Positions 50,595 to 59,354 of a stretch of 64,000 nucleotides of DNA are shown in pieces. Within the stretch, counting starts at the first letter, position 1, and each line of letters begins with the position of its first letter. The notes beneath the pieces were generated by a model that saw only the letters and a program-made list of their open reading frames with translations, searched no databases and was not told the origin of the DNA. The stretch comes from Actinoplanes regularis. Lineage in GTDB: Bacteria; Actinomycetota; Actinomycetes; Mycobacteriales; Micromonosporaceae. Both the position numbers and the translations under genes were made by a program. The stretch covers positions 1-64,000 of the forward strand of contig NZ_FZNR01000022.1 of NCBI RefSeq assembly GCF_900188005.1, written 5' to 3'.

Positions 50595-51029
50595 CTAGGA
50601 ACTGGAGATCCACTTCTGGTTGAGCGTCCACGTGCAGGTGCGCAGGCGGACCTTGCCGATGTCGGCGGATCTGCTCTCCTCGGTGAGGCACGGGCCGTAG
50701 CGACCGTTACGGATCACCTCGACGAACCACCAGTTCTGGGCGGGTTCGCCGCCCTCGCAGGCGGTGACCCGGACGGTCGTGCCCTCCGCGTTGATGCAGT
50801 TCTCACCGTTGTAGAACGTGCCGGTGCTCGCCTGGAACCACTGCTGCCCCGGTGTTGCGTTGTCGCACGGGCGGGTGCTGACGACCGTCCCGATCGGCCC
50901 GCCGGTCAGGCACCGGCCGCGGTCCGCCTTGGTGAAGATCTGGCCCTGGTGCAGGGGTGGTGGTGCTGGGATGGGCGCGGTGGCGAGGCCCGTCGTCAGC
51001 GTGGCCAGGAGCCGGGTGATTCGGCGCAT
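50595..51029 (-). CDS. Secreted ricin-type beta-trefoil lectin domain protein
   Basis: 144 residues. Signal peptide residues 1-20 (MRRITRLLATLTTGLATAPI). The mature part of about 115 residues is a single trefoil with CLTGGPIGTVVSTRPCDNAT, PGQQWFQAS, ENCINAEGTTVRVTACEG, NWWFVEVI and RLRTCTWTLNQKWISS. The QxW repeats and paired cysteines mark the ricin-B family. Carbohydrate binding is likely but no catalytic domain is attached, which is unusual for a secreted actinobacterial trefoil. Confidence 0.82.
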   Translation of the reverse strand: MRRITRLLATLTTGLATAPIPAPPPLHQGQIFTKADRGRCLTGGPIGTVVSTRPCDNATPGQQWFQASTGTFYNGENCINAEGTTVRVTACEGGEPAQNWWFVEVIRNGRYGPCLTEESRSADIGKVRLRTCTWTLNQKWISSS

Positions 51030-51177
51030 GAGGATTCATTTTAGGAATCGCGGCCGGGTCCGCGTGGGGGAATGCGGAAGGTTGCTCGGGACGAGAGCGG
51101 GGGTGGGCGAGATGCCCACCCCTTTCCCGTACGACCTCAGCGCCTCAGTGGCTGGCGGAGCGCTTCACCCGCGGAGC

Positions 51178-52023
51178 TCACTTGCCGGCGGCGGGAGCCG
51201 AGCTGGCCGCGCCGGCGTCGTCCGCCGCGCCCTGCTCGTCCTGCCCGGCGGCCTCATCGCCGGCGCCTTCATTTCCGGCGCCCTGATCGCCGGCGCCCTG
51301 GTTGTCGGCGCCCTGGTCGTTGGCGCCCTGGTCGTTGGCGCCGGCAGCGCCGGCCGCCGCCGCAACGGCCTTCGCGTCGGCCAGCGCCAGACACGACTGC
51401 AGCAGGCTGGCCTGCGCCGACGTCACCGCGGCGGCCGCGGCGCCCGCGGCGTCGTTCGCCGCCGCACCCTGGTCGTTCGCAGCGCCCTGGTCACCAGCCG
51501 CGCCCTCCTCGGCCGCGCCTCCCTCAGCCGCGCCTTCCCCGGCCGCGCCCTTCCCGGCTGCGCCCTTGCCGGCGCCGCCCTTCTTGCCCGCGGCCTTCAG
51601 CGACTTGAGGTACTTCTTCGTCAGCTTCTTGTTGGCGGCCTTGTTCTGCGCCGCGCTCTGCTGCGCGGCCTCGCCAGTCTGTTCCCCGGCGGCCGCGGCG
51701 GCGTCCGCCGCGAACTGGTCGCACGCCGCCTCGAGCGCCTGCGCCGACGCGACGGCGGCCTGGCCGGCGTCCTGCGCCGCGACCGGCTGCAACTCCTCGC
51801 CGTCGCAGATCACACTGCCCGCGTTGACCTGCAGTTCCTTGCACTGGGAGACGTCGAACTGCTGACCGTCCACACTCACCAGATTGGCCGCCTTGGGCTC
51901 CGTACTCGCGTTCGCGAGCTGCACCCCGGCGACGCCGGACACCACCAGCACCCCCGCGACCACTACCGCGCCGATCGCCTTACGCCGGTTGCCCAGGTTC
52001 CGTCGGTACGTGCGCGACCTCAT
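51178..52023 (-). CDS. Secreted or membrane-anchored Gly/Ala/Gln-rich protein
   Basis: 281 residues from the ATG at 52023 with GGAGT 4 nt upstream. A positive N-terminus and one hydrophobic helix (AIGAVVVAGVLVVSGVAGVQ) act as a signal or anchor. A short domain follows (ANLVSVDGQQFDVSQCKELQ, ICDGEELQP) with two cysteines. Residues about 120-281 are low complexity: AGKGAAGKGAAGEGAAEGG and then about nine GANDQGA/GAGDQGA units. A second cysteine-containing helix (LLQSCLALADAKAVA) interrupts it. Likely surface exposed. Function unknown. Confidence 0.7.
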   Translation of the reverse strand: MRSRTYRRNLGNRRKAIGAVVVAGVLVVSGVAGVQLANASTEPKAANLVSVDGQQFDVSQCKELQVNAGSVICDGEELQPVAAQDAGQAAVASAQALEAACDQFAADAAAAAGEQTGEAAQQSAAQNKAANKKLTKKYLKSLKAAGKKGGAGKGAAGKGAAGEGAAEGGAAEEGAAGDQGAANDQGAAANDAAGAAAAAVTSAQASLLQSCLALADAKAVAAAAGAAGANDQGANDQGADNQGAGDQGAGNEGAGDEAAGQDEQGAADDAGAASSAPAAGK

Positions 52024-52238
52024 GATCACTCCTCGTCGTTGGACGTCGATGTTCACCGGTTGGGGGGCCATACGGGTCCCGCCGGGCGGCCGGTTCAACG
52101 CCGATTCGCCGAGAGGCCGGTTCGGGAGTGTGGATCAGGGAACGAAACGGCAGGTCACAGCCGTGTTCGAAGAATTTTGAAAAATTTGCCCGAATCGAGC
52201 GTTCGGGTGGTCCAGGCGGACGCCGGGACCACCCTGGG

Positions 52239-53132
52239 TCAGCGGCGGCGGGCGAGGGCCACACCGAGCAGGGCGACGGCCCCGCCGGCGATCGCCAGCA
52301 GGTGCGGGGTCTCGGACAGGATCGGCCAGGCGAGCAGGATGGTCAGCGGCGGTACGAGGTAGGTGGTGACGCCCAGCCGTCCGGCGTTCATGTGGGTCAG
52401 CGCGTAGGCCCAGGTGCCGAACGCGAGGGCGGTCGGAACCACGCCGAGGTAGAGCACCCCGGCGATGGAACCGGCCGGAGCCGATCGCAGGTCCTCGATC
52501 AGGCCGCCGGCGAACGGCAGCGTGGTGATCATGCCGGCGACGCAGGCCATCTGCGTGACCTGGAGCGCCGGCAGGCGGCGCAGCACGGGTTTCTGAAGGG
52601 TGACGCCGATCGCCCAGGCGGCGGCGGAGAGCAGGCAGAGCGCCACACCGAGCGGGTCGGCGGCGGTCCCGCCGCGGCCGGCGAAGCCGATCAGCAGCAC
52701 CCCGGCGAAGGCCACCCCGGCGCCCGTCAGGAGGCTGCGCGGGAAGCCCTCGCCGAGCAGGGCGCCGGCCAGGATCGCGATCAGGATCGGTCCTACGTTG
52801 ACCAGCATCGCGGACGTGCCGGCGTCCAGTCGCTGTTCGGCGGCGTTGAGGGCGACGTTGTAGAACCCGAACCAGACGACGCCGCAGCCGATCACCAGTG
52901 CCCATTCGCGGGCCGTCGGCCGGACCCATCTCCGGGTGGCGAGCAGGGCGACGGTCAGTGCGACCGTGCCGGCGGCGAGGCGGCCGAGAGCGAGCGGCCC
53001 GGCACCGAAGTGGGCGTGCACGGCGCGGATCGCGACGAAGGCGGAGGCCCAGGCGACGACGGTGATCACGACCGCGACCAGGACGGTCAGGGGCGGGCGG
53101 ACGCGTTCGGCGGGGGCGGCGGAGACGGACAT
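52239..53132 (-). CDS. EamA/DMT-family transporter
   Basis: 297 residues from the ATG at 53132 with ten hydrophobic helices in two EamA halves (AFVAIRAVHAHFGAGPLALG at the first half, GVLYLGVVPTALAFGTWAYA and LVPPLTILLAWPIL in the second). Members export metabolites or amino acids. Substrate cannot be inferred. The 215 bp between its stop and the gene at 52023 holds an A/T-richer stretch (GAAGAATTTTGAAAAATTTG, 52166-52185), probably the promoter of the latter. Confidence 0.85.
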   Translation of the reverse strand: MSVSAAPAERVRPPLTVLVAVVITVVAWASAFVAIRAVHAHFGAGPLALGRLAAGTVALTVALLATRRWVRPTAREWALVIGCGVVWFGFYNVALNAAEQRLDAGTSAMLVNVGPILIAILAGALLGEGFPRSLLTGAGVAFAGVLLIGFAGRGGTAADPLGVALCLLSAAAWAIGVTLQKPVLRRLPALQVTQMACVAGMITTLPFAGGLIEDLRSAPAGSIAGVLYLGVVPTALAFGTWAYALTHMNAGRLGVTTYLVPPLTILLAWPILSETPHLLAIAGGAVALLGVALARRR

Positions 53133-53360
53133 GGGGCCACGGTAGAGGGGCGACGGTTCGGCCGCCGCCGCAATATCCCGGGTCGGGACGGCCCCGCGTC
53201 GAGGAGGGCGCCGATGTTTGCCGGATTTGTTCCGGCAGCGCACTGGAAATGCAATCCGGGATCGGTCGTACCCGGCCCGCGGTGTGTTCCGTGCGGAATC
53301 GTGACGCGGCGTATCCGTGGCGTTTCCCGGGCTCCCGGCGGAATTCTGCGATCATGCGGC

Positions 53361-53897
53361 ATGACCGTTCTGCGTACGGTGCACACCGCCGACCTGACCC
53401 CGGACGATCGCACCCGGATTCGGGCCCTGCTGGACGACGCGTTCGAGGGCCGATTCGACGATCATGACTGGAATCACGCGCTCGGTGGATCGCACATCAT
53501 GGTCACAGTGGACGGCACGCTGATCGCGCACGGCTCGGTGATTCAGCGACGGTTCCTGAATCGAGGTAGGTCATTGCGGTGCGGCTATGTGGAAGCCGTC
53601 GCCGTGCACCGGGCGCAGCGGCGGCGCGGCGTCGCCTCGGCGGTGATGATGGAGGCGGAACGGCTCATCGACAACGGGTACGACCTGGGTGCCCTCTCCG
53701 CGTCCAGCGCGGCCCTCGACTTCTACCTCGCGCGCGGGTGGCGTGCCTGGCCGGGCGGCACCGCGGTGCTCACCCCGGACGGCGTGACCCGCACCGCGGC
53801 GGACGACGACAGCACGCTGGTCCGTGCCGTCGGCGGCCTGTTCGCCGACGAGAACGCCCCGCTGGTCTGCGACTGGCGGGACGGGGACGTCTGGTGA
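53361..53897 (+). CDS. aac(2'): Aminoglycoside 2'-N-acetyltransferase, AAC(2')-I family
   Basis: 178 residues. It follows the mycobacterial AAC(2')-Ic sequence closely: LRTVHTADLTPDDRTRIRAL, DDHDWNHALGGSHIMV, IAHGSVIQRRFLNRGRSLRC, GYVEAVAVHRAQRRRGVASA, DLGALSASSAALDFYLARGW and the end LVCDWRDGDVW. The GNAT acetyl-CoA loop is RRRGVAS. It acetylates the 2'-amino group of aminoglycosides such as gentamicin and tobramycin; in mycobacteria it is chromosomal, with little clinical effect. It is a stand-alone gene with no mobile element beside it, so intrinsic. The 339-bp gap after it (53898-54236) contains no gene I can support. Confidence 0.93.
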   Translation: MTVLRTVHTADLTPDDRTRIRALLDDAFEGRFDDHDWNHALGGSHIMVTVDGTLIAHGSVIQRRFLNRGRSLRCGYVEAVAVHRAQRRRGVASAVMMEAERLIDNGYDLGALSASSAALDFYLARGWRAWPGGTAVLTPDGVTRTAADDDSTLVRAVGGLFADENAPLVCDWRDGDVW

Positions 53898-54236
53898 CCG
53901 ATTCGCGAATCAGAACGCCGAGCGCAACCGTTTCGTACTGAAAGCCCCGAGTCTGCGATCGGAGCCCATATCGGCGGCTCCAAGTTCCGCCGGGCCTTCG
54001 TTGTCCACGATCGCGGGAGTGAATGAGCGTAAGATTGCCATCGACCGGTGCAATCGGCTCGTTTCTGGTCAGCGAGCATTCCGGTGAGGGCGTCGACTCG
54101 ACACCGCGTCACGGAATGGCGGTGCGTCGGCGTGTCCGCGCGAGGCGCACGGTTTCCGCAACGATCAATTTGACGTCACGTTCGAGTCTGTTGTCGTCCG
54201 ACACCGCATATCCGACATCAACCGAAGGATGTGGTC

Positions 54237-55358
54237 ATGCGGGTTCTGTTCGTCTCATCACCCGGTGCCGGGCACGTGTTTCCTCTGGTCCCGCTGGCCT
54301 GGGGGTTCCGCGCCGTCGGCCACGAGGTTCTGGTCGGCGCCTGCGGCGAGAGCCTGGAGGCGGCCGATGCGGGCCTGCCGGTCGTCGACATCGCGCCCGG
54401 CTTCCTGGTGCAGGACTACCTGCGGCAACTCTTCGCGAGCGATCCCGGCCTGCCGGCGCGGGATCGCGAGGCCGCGCGGCGCCGCGAGATCAGCTTCGCC
54501 GTCACCGCGTTCGGGCCGGTGAACCGGCGTCTGGCGGACGGGCTGATGCGCCTGGCGCGCGACTGGCGACCCGAGCTCGTGGTCTACGACGAGCTGGGCG
54601 TTGTCGGCGCGCTCGCGGCGGCGGGCTTGAACGTTCCGGGAGTGCATCACAACTACGGGATCGTTCGTACCCGCAGCCTGTGGCTGGGGTTGCAGGAAGC
54701 GCTGGCCGACCTGTACGACGAGTACGGTCTGGCGCGGCCCGCCGAGCCGGCCGTCACGCTGGATCCGGCCCCGCCGAGCATGGTCTCGGAGCCCGACGGC
54801 TGGCCGGTCCGGTACGTGCCCTACTCCGGGGGCGCGGTGCTGCCCGGCTGGCTCTCGGAACGGTCCCGGCCGCGCGTCGCGGTCGCCCTCGACACGGCGG
54901 TCCCCGGCACGGAGGGCCCCGGCCCGATCCGCCGGATCGCCGACGCGGCGACGGGCATGGAGGCGGAGTTCGTCCTCGCCCTCGGTGACGAATCGCGGGC
55001 CGGTCTCGGTGACCCGCCCGGCAACGTCCGGGCCTGCGAATGGCTGCCGATGAGCGCTCTGCTGCCCACCTGCGAGGCGATCGTCCATCACGGCACGAGT
55101 GACGTCGCGCTGGCGGCCGCCGTAGCCGGGGTGCCGCAGCTCGTCCTGCCGTTCGGCAAGCACCACTTCGTCATCGCCGACGCGATCGAGAAGCGTGGCA
55201 ACGGCCTGGCGGCCGAGCCCGGCGAGCTGGACACGCCACTACTGGAACGACTCCTGTCCGACGGGCGGCTGCGGGTCGCCGCCCACGAGGTCCAGGACGA
55301 GATACGGGCCCTGCCGAGCCCGGCGGAGATCGTCCAGCGACTGGTCGACGCGGCCTGA
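54237..55358 (+). CDS. GT1 glycosyltransferase copy A, donor motifs degenerate
   Basis: 373 residues from the ATG at 54237 with GAAGGA 8 nt upstream. GT-B fold of the macrolide/antibiotic glycosyltransferase type: MRVLFVSSPGAGHVFPLVPL, LVVYDELGVVGALAAAGLNV, SMVSEPDGWPVRYVPYSGGA. It is about 75-80% identical by eye to the next gene, but the two sugar-donor motifs differ. ALDT (217-220) replaces the SLGT motif, and HHGTSDV (284-290) replaces HHGGAGT, which binds the nucleotide diphosphate. The frame and other regions are intact, so it may be inactive or a helper protein. Confidence 0.85.
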   Translation: MRVLFVSSPGAGHVFPLVPLAWGFRAVGHEVLVGACGESLEAADAGLPVVDIAPGFLVQDYLRQLFASDPGLPARDREAARRREISFAVTAFGPVNRRLADGLMRLARDWRPELVVYDELGVVGALAAAGLNVPGVHHNYGIVRTRSLWLGLQEALADLYDEYGLARPAEPAVTLDPAPPSMVSEPDGWPVRYVPYSGGAVLPGWLSERSRPRVAVALDTAVPGTEGPGPIRRIADAATGMEAEFVLALGDESRAGLGDPPGNVRACEWLPMSALLPTCEAIVHHGTSDVALAAAVAGVPQLVLPFGKHHFVIADAIEKRGNGLAAEPGELDTPLLERLLSDGRLRVAAHEVQDEIRALPSPAEIVQRLVDAA

Positions 55359-55484
55359 CCGAGCCCGCCGTCGCAGGTTCCGGTTTTGCCCGAAATCAGA
55401 TAGTTGTCCAGTTATCCTTGGTGAACCCGTCACAACCTTTGCAAAGACCGTTCACAGCAGCGCATCCGGAGAAAGGCATCGAAG

Positions 55485-56621
55485 ATGCGGGTCCTCTTCG
55501 TCCTGATGCCCGGCGCCGGGCACGTGTTCCCCCTCGTCCCCCTGGCCTGGGCGTTCCGCGCCGCCGGGCACGACGTGATGGTCGGCACCTGCGGTGAAGG
55601 GCTGACCCCGAGCGTGAACGCGGGCCTGCCGGTCGTCGACATCGCGCCCGGCTTCCAGGTGCAGGACTACCTGCGGCAACTCTTCACGAAAGATCCCGGC
55701 CTGCCGGCCCAGGAGCACGAGGCCGCGCGACACCGACAGGTGAACTTCGCGGTCATTCTCTTCGGACCGGTGAACCGGCGACTGGCGGACGGGCTGCTGC
55801 GCCTGGCGCGCGCCTGGCAACCCGACCTGGTGATCTACGACGAGCTCGGCGCCGCCGGCGCGCTCGCGGCAACGAGCCTGAACGTTCCGGGAATCCACCA
55901 CGACTGCGGCTTCGTTCGCACCCGCAACCTGTGGCGGGGGCTGCAGGAGACCCTGGCCGACCTGTACGACGCGCACGGTCTGACGCGGCCCACCGAGCCG
56001 GCCGTCACGCTGGACCCGGCCCCGCCGAGCATGGTCTCCGAGCCCGACGGCTGGTCGGTCCGGTACGTGCCCTACTCCGGGGGCGCGGTGCTGCCCGACT
56101 GGCTCTCGGAACGGTCCGGGCCGCGGATCGCGGTCAGCCTGGGAACCGTCACCCCGGCCGTGGAGGGCCCGGGCCTGATGCGCCGGATCGTCGACGTGGC
56201 GGCGGGCCTCGACGCGGAGTTCGTCCTCGCCCTCGGCGGCAGACCACCGGCCAGCCTCGGCGACCTGCCGCCGAACGTCCGGGCGTTCGAATGGCTGCCG
56301 ATGAACGCGCTGCTGTCCACCTGCGACGCGATCATCCACCATGGGGGAGCCGGCACCGCCCTGACCGCCGCCGTGGCGGGAGTGCCACAGCTCGTGCTGC
56401 CGAACGGGGCGGATCGCTACCACACCGCCGACGGGGTTCAGAAGCGTGGCAACGGCCTGGCGGCCGAGCCCGACGAGCTGGACACGTCGATGCTGGAACG
56501 ACTGTTGTCCGACCAGTGGCTGCGAGTCGCCGCGCGCGAGGTCCAGGCCGAGGTGCGGGCACTGCCGAGCCCGGCCGAGACCGTTCAGCGGCTCACCTCG
56601 ATGTACAAACCGCTCGCCTGA
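55485..56621 (+). CDS. GT1 glycosyltransferase copy B, motifs intact
   Basis: 378 residues, starting 126 bp after copy A. Same GT-B fold and near-identical blocks (VQDYLRQLF, FGPVNRRLADGL, PAVTLDPAPPSMVSEPDGWS). The donor motifs are canonical: AVSLGTVTPA and IIHHGGAGTALTAAVAGVPQ. It probably moves a sugar from a nucleotide sugar to a small-molecule acceptor. No polyketide, deoxysugar or acceptor biosynthesis genes are nearby, so the acceptor is unknown and may come from another locus or from outside the cell. Confidence 0.9.
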   Translation: MRVLFVLMPGAGHVFPLVPLAWAFRAAGHDVMVGTCGEGLTPSVNAGLPVVDIAPGFQVQDYLRQLFTKDPGLPAQEHEAARHRQVNFAVILFGPVNRRLADGLLRLARAWQPDLVIYDELGAAGALAATSLNVPGIHHDCGFVRTRNLWRGLQETLADLYDAHGLTRPTEPAVTLDPAPPSMVSEPDGWSVRYVPYSGGAVLPDWLSERSGPRIAVSLGTVTPAVEGPGLMRRIVDVAAGLDAEFVLALGGRPPASLGDLPPNVRAFEWLPMNALLSTCDAIIHHGGAGTALTAAVAGVPQLVLPNGADRYHTADGVQKRGNGLAAEPDELDTSMLERLLSDQWLRVAAREVQAEVRALPSPAETVQRLTSMYKPLA

Positions 56622-57040
56622 GATCGACATCTGCGCCGGCGACACGGTCCGAGCGGATCCGTCCGGACCGCGTCGCCGGGTCACCCCGATCGGCGGAGGG
56701 CCTCGGCTCGGCTGTGGGCGGGGCGGCCCGTGGATCCGGTCGCTCGGCTCTGCCTGGAATGGGGGAGTCGTAGGTCGTACCTCCCAAATGACCTGGAGCG
56801 ATGCCCACCGGAAGCGATTCGGAGGTTTTCGCTGTTTCAGGAATGGCCGGGGGCGGTTCGCCGGGACTCGCCCGGTCGTTCGCCTGCGCGCGGTGCCGCC
56901 GCTGTCGATGAGGTGTGTTGACGCTGGCCGGGGCTGCCCGGGCCAGCGGCAGGTAGCGTGGGGGGAGAGCCCCAGGTTCGTCGGGGGACGCGGCGGCGGG
57001 CACAATGGGAGGGTTGTTGCCGCGGGGACGAGGAGGAACG

Positions 57041-57721
57041 GTGGCTCTGAAGATACGGCCGGAGAGGTGCGTCGTCGCAGTCGACGGCCCGTCCGGCTCG
57101 GGCAAGTCCACCGTCTCCCGGCGCCTGGCTACCGCGGTCGACGGGGTCTACCTGGACACCGGTGCGATGTACCGCGCCGTCACCTGGGCCGTGCTGCAAG
57201 CCGGGGCGGACCTGGCCGACCCGGACGCGATCGCGAAGATCGCGCTGGAGACCGAACTATCGATCGGCACCGACCCCACCTCGCCGCATTTCGCCGCGAA
57301 CGGGACGAATGTCGACGCACAGATCCGTGGCTCGGAGGTGACCGGCGCCGTGTCCGCCGTCGCCGCGGTGCCACCGGTGCGCAAGCACCTGGTCGCGCTC
57401 CAGCAAGCGATCATCGCGGCACACCCGCGCATCATCGTCGAAGGCCGCGACATCGCCTCCGTCGTCGCACCCGACGCCGACCTCAAGGTGTACCTGACCG
57501 CCTCGGCCGCGGCCCGCGCCTCCCGGCGCAGCGCCGAGAACGCCACCGATGTGGCGGCCACAGAGGCGGACCTGGCCCGCCGTGACCGGCTGGACTCCAG
57601 CCGCGCCACCGACCCGCTGCGCCAGGCCTCCGACGCCATCGAGGTGGACACCACCGGAATGGGTATCGACGAGGTCGTCCAGCAACTCCTCAGTCTGCTC
57701 GACAGCAAGGTAAGTAAGTGA
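57041..57721 (+). CDS. cmk: Cytidylate kinase
   Basis: It phosphorylates CMP and dCMP. 226 residues from the GTG at 57041 with GGAGGAAC directly upstream. P-loop AVDGPSGSGKSTVSRRLA (residues 13-30), YLDTGAMYRAVTWAVL, IIVEGRDIASVVAPDADLKV and the lid TDVAATEADLARRDRLDSSR. It overlaps der by GTGA. The 420-bp gap upstream (56622-57040) holds no convincing gene; CACAAT (57001-57006) with TTCGTC 18 nt earlier is a possible promoter, and the motif GTAGGTCGTACC occurs at 56770. Confidence 0.96.
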   Translation: MALKIRPERCVVAVDGPSGSGKSTVSRRLATAVDGVYLDTGAMYRAVTWAVLQAGADLADPDAIAKIALETELSIGTDPTSPHFAANGTNVDAQIRGSEVTGAVSAVAAVPPVRKHLVALQQAIIAAHPRIIVEGRDIASVVAPDADLKVYLTASAAARASRRSAENATDVAATEADLARRDRLDSSRATDPLRQASDAIEVDTTGMGIDEVVQQLLSLLDSKVSK

Positions 57722-59160
57722 CTGACTTTCCCGCCGGCCTCGATCTCAACGATTTCGAGGGCGGGCTAGATTTCCCCTCCGATTCCTCCTCCGGCGCGCC
57801 GGACGACGACTCCTACAACGGGCCGGTGCCGGTCGTAGCCGTCGTCGGCCGCCCCAACGTCGGCAAGTCGACGCTCGTCAACCGGATCATCGGCCGCCGC
57901 CAGGCGGTCGTCGAGGACGTCCCCGGCGTGACCCGCGACCGGGTGCCCTACGACGCGCAGTGGACCGGCCGGCGGTTCACCGTCGTCGACACCGGCGGCT
58001 GGGAACCCGACGCCAAGGACCGCGCCGCGGCGATCGCCGCCCAGGCCGAGATCGCCGTACAGACCGCCGACGTGGTGATCTTCGTCGTCGACGTCACCGT
58101 CGGCGCCACCGACGTCGACGAGGCCGCGGTGAAGATGCTGCGCCGCAGCCACAAGCCGGTCATCCTGGTCGCGAACAAGGCCGACAACCAGAACCTCGAA
58201 CTCGAGGCGGTGTCGCTGTGGTCCCTCGGCCTCGGCGAACCCCACCCGATCTCCGCCCTGCACGGCCGCGGCTCCGGCGACCTGCTCGACGACATCCTCA
58301 ACGCGCTCCCGCCGACCCCGGCGATCATCGAGGGCGCCCCCCGCGGCCCGCGCCGCATCGCCCTCGTCGGCCGCCCCAACGTCGGCAAGTCGAGCCTGCT
58401 CAACCGCATCGCGAAGGAAGAGCGCGCGGTCGTCGACTCGGTCGCCGGCACGACCGTCGACCCGGTCGACAGCCTGGTCGAGATGGGCGGCGAGGTCTGG
58501 CAACTGGTCGACACCGCGGGCCTGCGCAAGCGAGTCAACCAGGCCTCCGGCACCGAGTACTACGCGGCCCTGCGCACCGCCGGCGCGGTCGAGGCCGCCG
58601 AGGTCGCCGTCGTGCTCCTCGACTCCGGCGAAGTCATCAGCGAACAGGACCAGCGAGTGATCACCCAGGTGATCGAGGCCGGCCGCGCACTGGTGATCGC
58701 CTTCAACAAGTGGGACCTGGTCGACGAGGACCGCCGGTTCTACCTGGACAAGGAGATCGACCGCGACCTCAAACGGGTGACGTGGGCCGTCCGCGTCAAC
58801 ATCTCCGCGAAGACCGGCCGCGCGGTCGACAAGCTCGCCCCGGCGATCCGCCGCGCCCTGGCCTCCTGGGAGCAGCGAATCCCGACCGGCGCCCTGAACC
58901 AATGGCTCACCGCCCTGACCCAGGCCACCCCCCACCCCGTCCGTGGCGGCCGGGCCCCTCGCACCCTGTTCGCGACCCAGGCCGGCGTGTCACCGCCCCG
59001 GTTCGTCCTGTTCACCACGGGGCCGTTCGACGCCGGATACCTGCGGTTCATCGAGCGCAAACTCCGTGAAGAGTTCGGATTCGAGGGGACGCCGATCGAG
59101 GTGTCGGTGAAGCCCCGGAAGAAGACAGGGCCGGGGGGTCGCGGAAAAGCCCACGGTTGA
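57718..59160 (+). CDS. der: GTPase Der (EngA), ribosome assembly
   Basis: 480 residues from GTG. Two tandem GTPase domains: GRPNVGKSTLVNRIIG (44-59) with DTGGW and NKADN, and GRPNVGKSSLLNRIAK (218-233) with DTAGLRKRVNQ and NKWDL. The C-terminal KH-like domain ends with VSVKPRKKTGPGGRG. The N-terminal 35 residues are acidic and specific to actinobacteria. It is needed for 50S subunit maturation and is essential in most bacteria. It is the last core gene before the tRNA. Confidence 0.96.
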   Translation: MTDFPAGLDLNDFEGGLDFPSDSSSGAPDDDSYNGPVPVVAVVGRPNVGKSTLVNRIIGRRQAVVEDVPGVTRDRVPYDAQWTGRRFTVVDTGGWEPDAKDRAAAIAAQAEIAVQTADVVIFVVDVTVGATDVDEAAVKMLRRSHKPVILVANKADNQNLELEAVSLWSLGLGEPHPISALHGRGSGDLLDDILNALPPTPAIIEGAPRGPRRIALVGRPNVGKSSLLNRIAKEERAVVDSVAGTTVDPVDSLVEMGGEVWQLVDTAGLRKRVNQASGTEYYAALRTAGAVEAAEVAVVLLDSGEVISEQDQRVITQVIEAGRALVIAFNKWDLVDEDRRFYLDKEIDRDLKRVTWAVRVNISAKTGRAVDKLAPAIRRALASWEQRIPTGALNQWLTALTQATPHPVRGGRAPRTLFATQAGVSPPRFVLFTTGPFDAGYLRFIERKLREEFGFEGTPIEVSVKPRKKTGPGGRGKAHG

Positions 59161-59211
59161 GGTTGGTAGTCTTTAGGAGATGTCGCGCCGGGCTGGGGTT
59201 CGGGGCGGGAT

Positions 59212-59285
<74 letters not shown>

Positions 59286-59293
59286 CGCAGGTC

Positions 59294-59326
59294 AGAGGGT
59301 ATATCCTATCGAAGGATATACCCTCT
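59294..59326. repeat. 14-bp perfect inverted repeat between tRNA and integrase
   Basis: AGAGGGTATATCCT (59294-59307) pairs with AGGATATACCCTCT (59313-59326) around ATCGA. It starts 8 nt after the tRNA end and is AT-rich against a very GC-rich background. It may be the tRNA's terminator, an arm-type integrase site, or both. Confidence 0.85.
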
Positions 59327-59354
59327 CTGCATGTCTGGGTGACTAACTGGGTGA

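Noticed and set aside
53723..54112. Minus-strand frame of 129 codons after aac(2')
   Set aside because: Overlaps the aac(2') gene, biased composition and no binding site; the gap seems non-coding.
54121..54236. TTGACG at 54170 as a promoter for glycosyltransferase copy A
   Set aside because: No acceptable -10 hexamer at 16-18 nt spacing, so it is not listed.
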